Shown piece after piece: positions 4,581 to 7,831 of a DNA stretch of 7,831 bases (positions within the stretch are counted from its first letter, which is position 1; each line of letters begins with the position of its first letter). The stretch covers positions 1 through 7,831 of the forward strand of contig JAJXYM010000078.1 in the NCBI GenBank assembly GCA_021780585.1, in the 5' to 3' direction. The notes beneath the pieces were generated by a model that made no database searches, was not told the origin of the DNA, and was given only the letters and a program-made list of their open reading frames with translations. The DNA is from Deltaproteobacteria bacterium (lineage in GTDB: Bacteria; Desulfobacterota; Binatia; Binatales; Binataceae). Made by a program: the position numbers and the translations under genes.

Positions 4581-6640
4581 ACGTGCTGCTATGGGGACGG
4601 CTGAACCAGACTCTGAACCTGATGGTTCAGCGCGACGGAACCGTCCTGATGCCTGAAATCGGACCGATCGGCGTCGCCGGAATGACCTTCGAACAGGCCA
4701 AGCGGCTGATCGAAAGCCGCGCCGACCAGATCACCGGCGTCCAGGTGGCCGTGACGATGGGCCAGATCCGGACGATCGAGGTGTTCGTGGTCGGCAAGGT
4801 CAACCATCCGGGCCTCTATATGATTAGCGCGCTGTCGCACGTGTCGAACGCGCTGGGCGCGGCCGGCGGCGTGAGCAAGGTCGGCAGTCTCCGCAATATC
4901 GAATTGCGTCGCGACGGCCGGACGGTCGAGGTGATGGATCTGTACAGCGTGCTGATGCACGGCGACACCTCGGCCGACGTTCGTCTGGAACCGCGCGACG
5001 TGGTCTTCGTGCCGGTTATCGGCGCCGTGGCGGGCGTCGTCGGCGACGTGAAAAACCCCGCGATTTACGAGCTCAAGGGTCCGCAAAACCTCTCCGGCGT
5101 GCTGCGGATGGCGGGCGGAGTGAGCGCCTTCGGTTACGGCCAGAGAATCCAGGTCGAGCGGATCCAGGACCACGCGCGCCGGGTCGCGATCGACCTCGAC
5201 CTGGCCCAGGCGAGCGCGCGCAACGTCCGGATCGCGGACGGCGATCTGATCAAGGTGTTCACCGTGCTGCCGAGCGAGCGGAATCTCGTCCGGCTGAGCG
5301 GCAACGTCAACCGGCCGGGTTCGTATCAATGGTACCCCGGGATGCAGGTGGCCGATCTGATCCGTGAAGGGCAGGGGGTCGCTGATCACACCTACTTCGA
5401 CTATGCGCTGTTGCGGCGCGTGGACGGACCGGAGCGCAAGACCCATTTCCTTCCCGTCAATCTCGGCGACGCGCTGCGGGACGAGGCCGCCGCCAATCTC
5501 GTCCTGCAACGCGACGACGCCCTGACAATTTACAATGAAAGCGAACTGCAGGAGACGCCGACAATCACCGTTCGCGGCGAGGTGCGCAGGCCCGGGACCT
5601 ATCCGCTGACCGACGCGATGCGGGTCAGCGACCTGATTTACGAGGCGGGCGGCCTCAAGTCCGACGCCTATCGCAAACATGCGGAAATCGCGCGCACCCA
5701 GCTGGTTGACGGCGCGCGCGCCGGCTTCAGCTATCTCTCGGTCGATCTGCGCGGCGCGCTCGACGGCGGCGCCGACGATCTCACGCTGATCCGCGGCGAC
5801 GAATTGTTCGTGCAGCAGGCTTCCAACTGGCACAAGCCCTGGGAAGTGCGAATCGAGGGCGAAGTGGCGCGTCCGGGTCCCTACGTAATTCACGAGGGTG
5901 AACGGCTCGCCGCGGTGCTCGAACTCGCCGGCGGCCTGCGCGCCGACGCCTATTTGCCGGCCACCGTCTTCGTCCGCCAGTCGGTCCAGAAAATCGAGCA
6001 ACAACGGCTCAATGAGAGCCGCTTGCGCCTCCAGGAGGAGTCGGCGCGGCTCGCCCTGATGCCGCCGCAGCCGGGCCAGGGGCAAAACGCGAACAACGCG
6101 GCCGCGCTCGCGATGATGCAGCAGGTGCTCGCCAACACCGAGAGCCAGCAGGCGGTGGGCCGAATCGTGCTGCATCTGAGCAACCTGCGGATGCTGAGCG
6201 AAACCGTCGACAACATAATTCTCGAAAACCGCGATCGGATCGTAATTCCGCGCATCCCGGCCTCAGTCAACGTCCTCGGCCAGGTCTACAATCCGACCGC
6301 GATCGTTTATCAGCCCGATCTGACGGTGCGTGACTATTTGGAGAAGGCGGGCGGCCCGAGCGAAGGGGCCGACAAGGACCACATCTTCGTGATCACCGCC
6401 AACGGTTCGGTGCTGACCGACGAGGGGATCAAGAACAGCCGCAAAAACGCGCTCTTTCCGCTCCTGCCGGCGATCGGCGGCGGCCTGATGGGCACGCGGC
6501 TCGGCCCCGGGGATACGGTCTACGTGCCTGAACAATTGGTCTACGTCAGCGGACTTCAGTACGCGACCGATATCACCCAGATTATCGCCAACAGCGCGAT
6601 GGCGCTGGCGGTGTTCGGCATACTGGGCACGACTATCTGA
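4556..6640 (+). CDS. Wza-like polysaccharide export protein with six SLBB domains (C-terminal part)
   Basis: It is the main body of an outer-membrane polysaccharide export protein. Such proteins form the periplasmic and outer-membrane channel that moves capsule or exopolysaccharide out of the cell. Numbering from the GTG at 4556, a Poly_export domain spans 1-74 (LGPGDGLNVLLWG, VQRDGTVLMPEIGPIGVAG). Six SLBB repeats follow at about 75-119, 160-203, 245-290, 336-382, 430-475 and 569-615, each with the G-x-V-x-x-P-G-x-Y/F-like core and an AGG-like turn. Between SLBB5 and SLBB6 is a charged, likely coiled-coil segment (476-500) and a Gln/Asn/Pro-rich patch (503-535). The C-terminus (671-694) is a hydrophobic helix after TDITQII, possibly membrane-inserting. 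GTG 4556 is not the natural start: the coding match extends back to about 4460 in this frame, with no ribosome site at 4556. The stop is 9 nt before the next gene. Confidence 0.9.
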   Translation: MLGPGDGLNVLLWGRLNQTLNLMVQRDGTVLMPEIGPIGVAGMTFEQAKRLIESRADQITGVQVAVTMGQIRTIEVFVVGKVNHPGLYMISALSHVSNALGAAGGVSKVGSLRNIELRRDGRTVEVMDLYSVLMHGDTSADVRLEPRDVVFVPVIGAVAGVVGDVKNPAIYELKGPQNLSGVLRMAGGVSAFGYGQRIQVERIQDHARRVAIDLDLAQASARNVRIADGDLIKVFTVLPSERNLVRLSGNVNRPGSYQWYPGMQVADLIREGQGVADHTYFDYALLRRVDGPERKTHFLPVNLGDALRDEAAANLVLQRDDALTIYNESELQETPTITVRGEVRRPGTYPLTDAMRVSDLIYEAGGLKSDAYRKHAEIARTQLVDGARAGFSYLSVDLRGALDGGADDLTLIRGDELFVQQASNWHKPWEVRIEGEVARPGPYVIHEGERLAAVLELAGGLRADAYLPATVFVRQSVQKIEQQRLNESRLRLQEESARLALMPPQPGQGQNANNAAALAMMQQVLANTESQQAVGRIVLHLSNLRMLSETVDNIILENRDRIVIPRIPASVNVLGQVYNPTAIVYQPDLTVRDYLEKAGGPSEGADKDHIFVITANGSVLTDEGIKNSRKNALFPLLPAIGGGLMGTRLGPGDTVYVPEQLVYVSGLQYATDITQIIANSAMALAVFGILGTTI

Positions 6641-6649
6641 GGGCGGGCG

Positions 6650-7321
6650 ATGGCGCGCTTAGGGATTGCAACACTGGCCGCGATGGTCCTGATGCTGGGG
6701 ATCGCCGCGTCCGCGCGGGCGCAAGGAGCGTCCGCCGGCGGCTCCGCGCTCGACCTGCGCGCGCTGTTCAACGCGGTGGGTCGGATGTATGAGCTGGATC
6801 CCGACCTGCTTGCGGCGATCGCGGCGGCGGAGTCGAACGATCGCGCCGACGCGGTCTCGCCGAAGGGCGCGGCCGGCCTGATGCAACTGATGCCGGCGAC
6901 GGCGCGGCGGCTCCGTGTCGATAACGCCTTCGATCCGGTCCAGAGCGCGCTCGGCGCGGCGCGCCTGCTGGTCGAGTTGCGCCGCGACCAGAGCGTCGCA
7001 TGGGCGCCGAATCTGCCCATCCTGATCGCCGCCTACAACGCCGGAGAAGGCGCGGTCGAACGCTATAACGGCGTCCCGCCCTATCCGGAAACCGAGTTGT
7101 ATGTGCGGCGGGTGCTGCATCGCTATCTGCTCGCCGCGCCGACGATCGCTGGCGCCGAGGCGCCCGCGCCGGCGCCCGCCGCCGTCCGCAAGCGCGCTCG
7201 CGACCGCGGCCGGATGCACGCTCCGGGTCGCGCCGGAGACGGCGATGGCGTCCTGCTGGAGCAACTGGCGGAGCTGCGACGGGCGCGGCTCCGCGCCGAG
7301 CGCGGCGGGAGCGGCGGATGA
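6650..7321 (+). CDS. Secreted SLT-type lytic transglycosylase
   Basis: A 223-residue periplasmic enzyme expected to cut the MurNAc-GlcNAc bond of peptidoglycan, leaving 1,6-anhydro ends. Residues 1-24 are a signal peptide (LATMVLML-type core, cleavage near ARA-Q). The SLT/GH23 domain spans about 36-165. The catalytic Glu is E61 in AAAESNDRADAVSPKG, followed by GLMQLMPATARRL (76-88) and AYNAGEGAVERYNG (128-141), with Y151 in the conserved late helix. After residue 165 comes a Pro/Ala linker and a basic, helical tail of about 45 residues (179-223) that is not part of the SLT fold. ATG 6650 has GAGGGCGGG just upstream, overlapping the previous stop, so translation is probably coupled. The next gene overlaps its stop. 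Position in an export operon suggests it opens the cell wall for the channel rather than serving general turnover. Confidence 0.9.
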   Translation: MARLGIATLAAMVLMLGIAASARAQGASAGGSALDLRALFNAVGRMYELDPDLLAAIAAAESNDRADAVSPKGAAGLMQLMPATARRLRVDNAFDPVQSALGAARLLVELRRDQSVAWAPNLPILIAAYNAGEGAVERYNGVPPYPETELYVRRVLHRYLLAAPTIAGAEAPAPAPAAVRKRARDRGRMHAPGRAGDGDGVLLEQLAELRRARLRAERGGSGG

Positions 7322-7831
7322 GCCGGGCGGGTATCGCCCGGCGGCGCCTGCGAGCGCTGCTCGGGGCGCTGGCGCTGATCGCGCTCGCCCGGGCCGCTGA
7401 CGCTTCCACCTACGCCGTCTATATCCCGCTCGACAGCTCGATCTACAACGAATTGGAAACGCTCAACGGCTTGGGCTATCTCGATACCTATCTCGACGAA
7501 ATCAAGCCGATCAGCCGGGTCGAGGCGGCCCGGCTGACGCTTGAGGCGGAGCGCGATTTCGGCGACGCGCGGCGCAACGATCCCCTCGCGCAGAGCCTGA
7601 TCCGGACGCTGCGCGCGCAACTGCGCGAAGAGGTCGGATGGCTCGAAAGTAATTCCGAAGACAATCTGCCCACGATGTTCCATCCGGTCCAGCGAGTCGA
7701 GGCGCAGTACCTGTTCTCGCGCGGCGAGCAGCGCCAATGGCGCACCAGTCAGACCAATGGACCGAGCGACGGCGGCATCAACGCCACCGAGGCGACGCCG
7801 CTGATGCCCAACAACGACGGATTACCCACCG
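7318..7831 (+). CDS. Wzi-like outer-membrane capsule assembly protein (N-terminal part, runs off the window)
   Basis: The ATG at 7318-7320 overlaps the previous stop as ATGA, and the frame stays open to the window end (171 codons seen, no stop). Residues 1-29 are a signal peptide (MSRAGIARRRLRALLGALAL, likely cleaved near AADA-S). Then VYIPLDSSIYNELETLNGLG (34-53) and KPISRVEAARLTLEAE (63-78) resemble the short helical lead-in of Wzi-like capsule assembly proteins, where a VPLD-x-x-x-Y...L motif precedes an 18-strand barrel. FHPVQRVEAQYLFSRG (121-136) looks like the first alternating barrel strand. Wzi binds exported polysaccharide at the outer-membrane surface. Being last in a coupled export operon fits. 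The family call rests on the first 140 residues only; a different outer-membrane barrel is the main alternative. Confidence 0.65.
   Translation, partial: MSRAGIARRRLRALLGALALIALARAADASTYAVYIPLDSSIYNELETLNGLGYLDTYLDEIKPISRVEAARLTLEAERDFGDARRNDPLAQSLIRTLRAQLREEVGWLESNSEDNLPTMFHPVQRVEAQYLFSRGEQRQWRTSQTNGPSDGGINATEATPLMPNNDGLPT

Noticed and set aside
4589..6175. Long minus-strand open frame (528 codons)
   Set aside because: It lies exactly opposite the SLBB export gene. The His/Asp/Arg-rich translation is a product of the codon bias on the other strand.
1..7831. CRISPR array, toxin-antitoxin or phage defence system
   Set aside because: No regularly spaced direct repeats and no protein motifs of such systems were found on either strand.

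Overview
High-GC bacterial DNA from an accessory or patchwork part of a chromosome. The strong G/C bias at third codon positions, the six-SLBB export protein and the mix of aromatic-ring cleavage with polysaccharide export fit a soil or sediment deltaproteobacterium-like or Binatota-like organism. That placement is an inference from style, not a marker-gene result.

Layout. Positions 1-273 hold a decayed IS3-family transposase remnant. Positions 478-554 hold a tRNA-Arg(CCT) on the minus strand with an encoded CCA end. After about 340 bp of noncoding DNA with several inverted repeats comes a complete type I extradiol ring-cleavage dioxygenase of the BphC type (899-1792, +). A 747-bp stretch without a convincing gene (1793-2539), visibly richer in A/T in its second half, separates it from the polysaccharide locus.

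The polysaccharide locus fills 2540 to the right edge, all on the plus strand. It contains an RfaH-type NusG paralogue (2540-3040), a 388-bp structured leader with an ops-like GGCGGTAGC inside nested hairpins (3041-3428), a small secreted six-cysteine protein of unknown function (3429-3884), and a Wza-like polysaccharide export protein with Poly_export and six SLBB domains (3945-6640) split by an apparent 1-nt frameshift near 4460. A secreted SLT-type lytic transglycosylase (6650-7321) follows, then the start of a Wzi-like outer-membrane protein (from 7318, open at the window edge). The last three genes are tightly spaced (9 nt, then an ATGA overlap), so they are very likely one operon.

Proposed logic. 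The RfaH-like factor would load on RNA polymerase paused at the ops-like site just downstream of its own gene and carry it through the long export operon. The lytic transglycosylase would open peptidoglycan for the envelope-spanning export channel, and the Wzi-like barrel would anchor or organise polymer at the surface. The regulator and its putative site lying 165 nt apart in one transcript direction, with a leader that can fold in competing ways, is the most interesting signal here. The frameshift in the export gene means the system may be broken in this copy, unless the missing base is a sequencing or assembly error.
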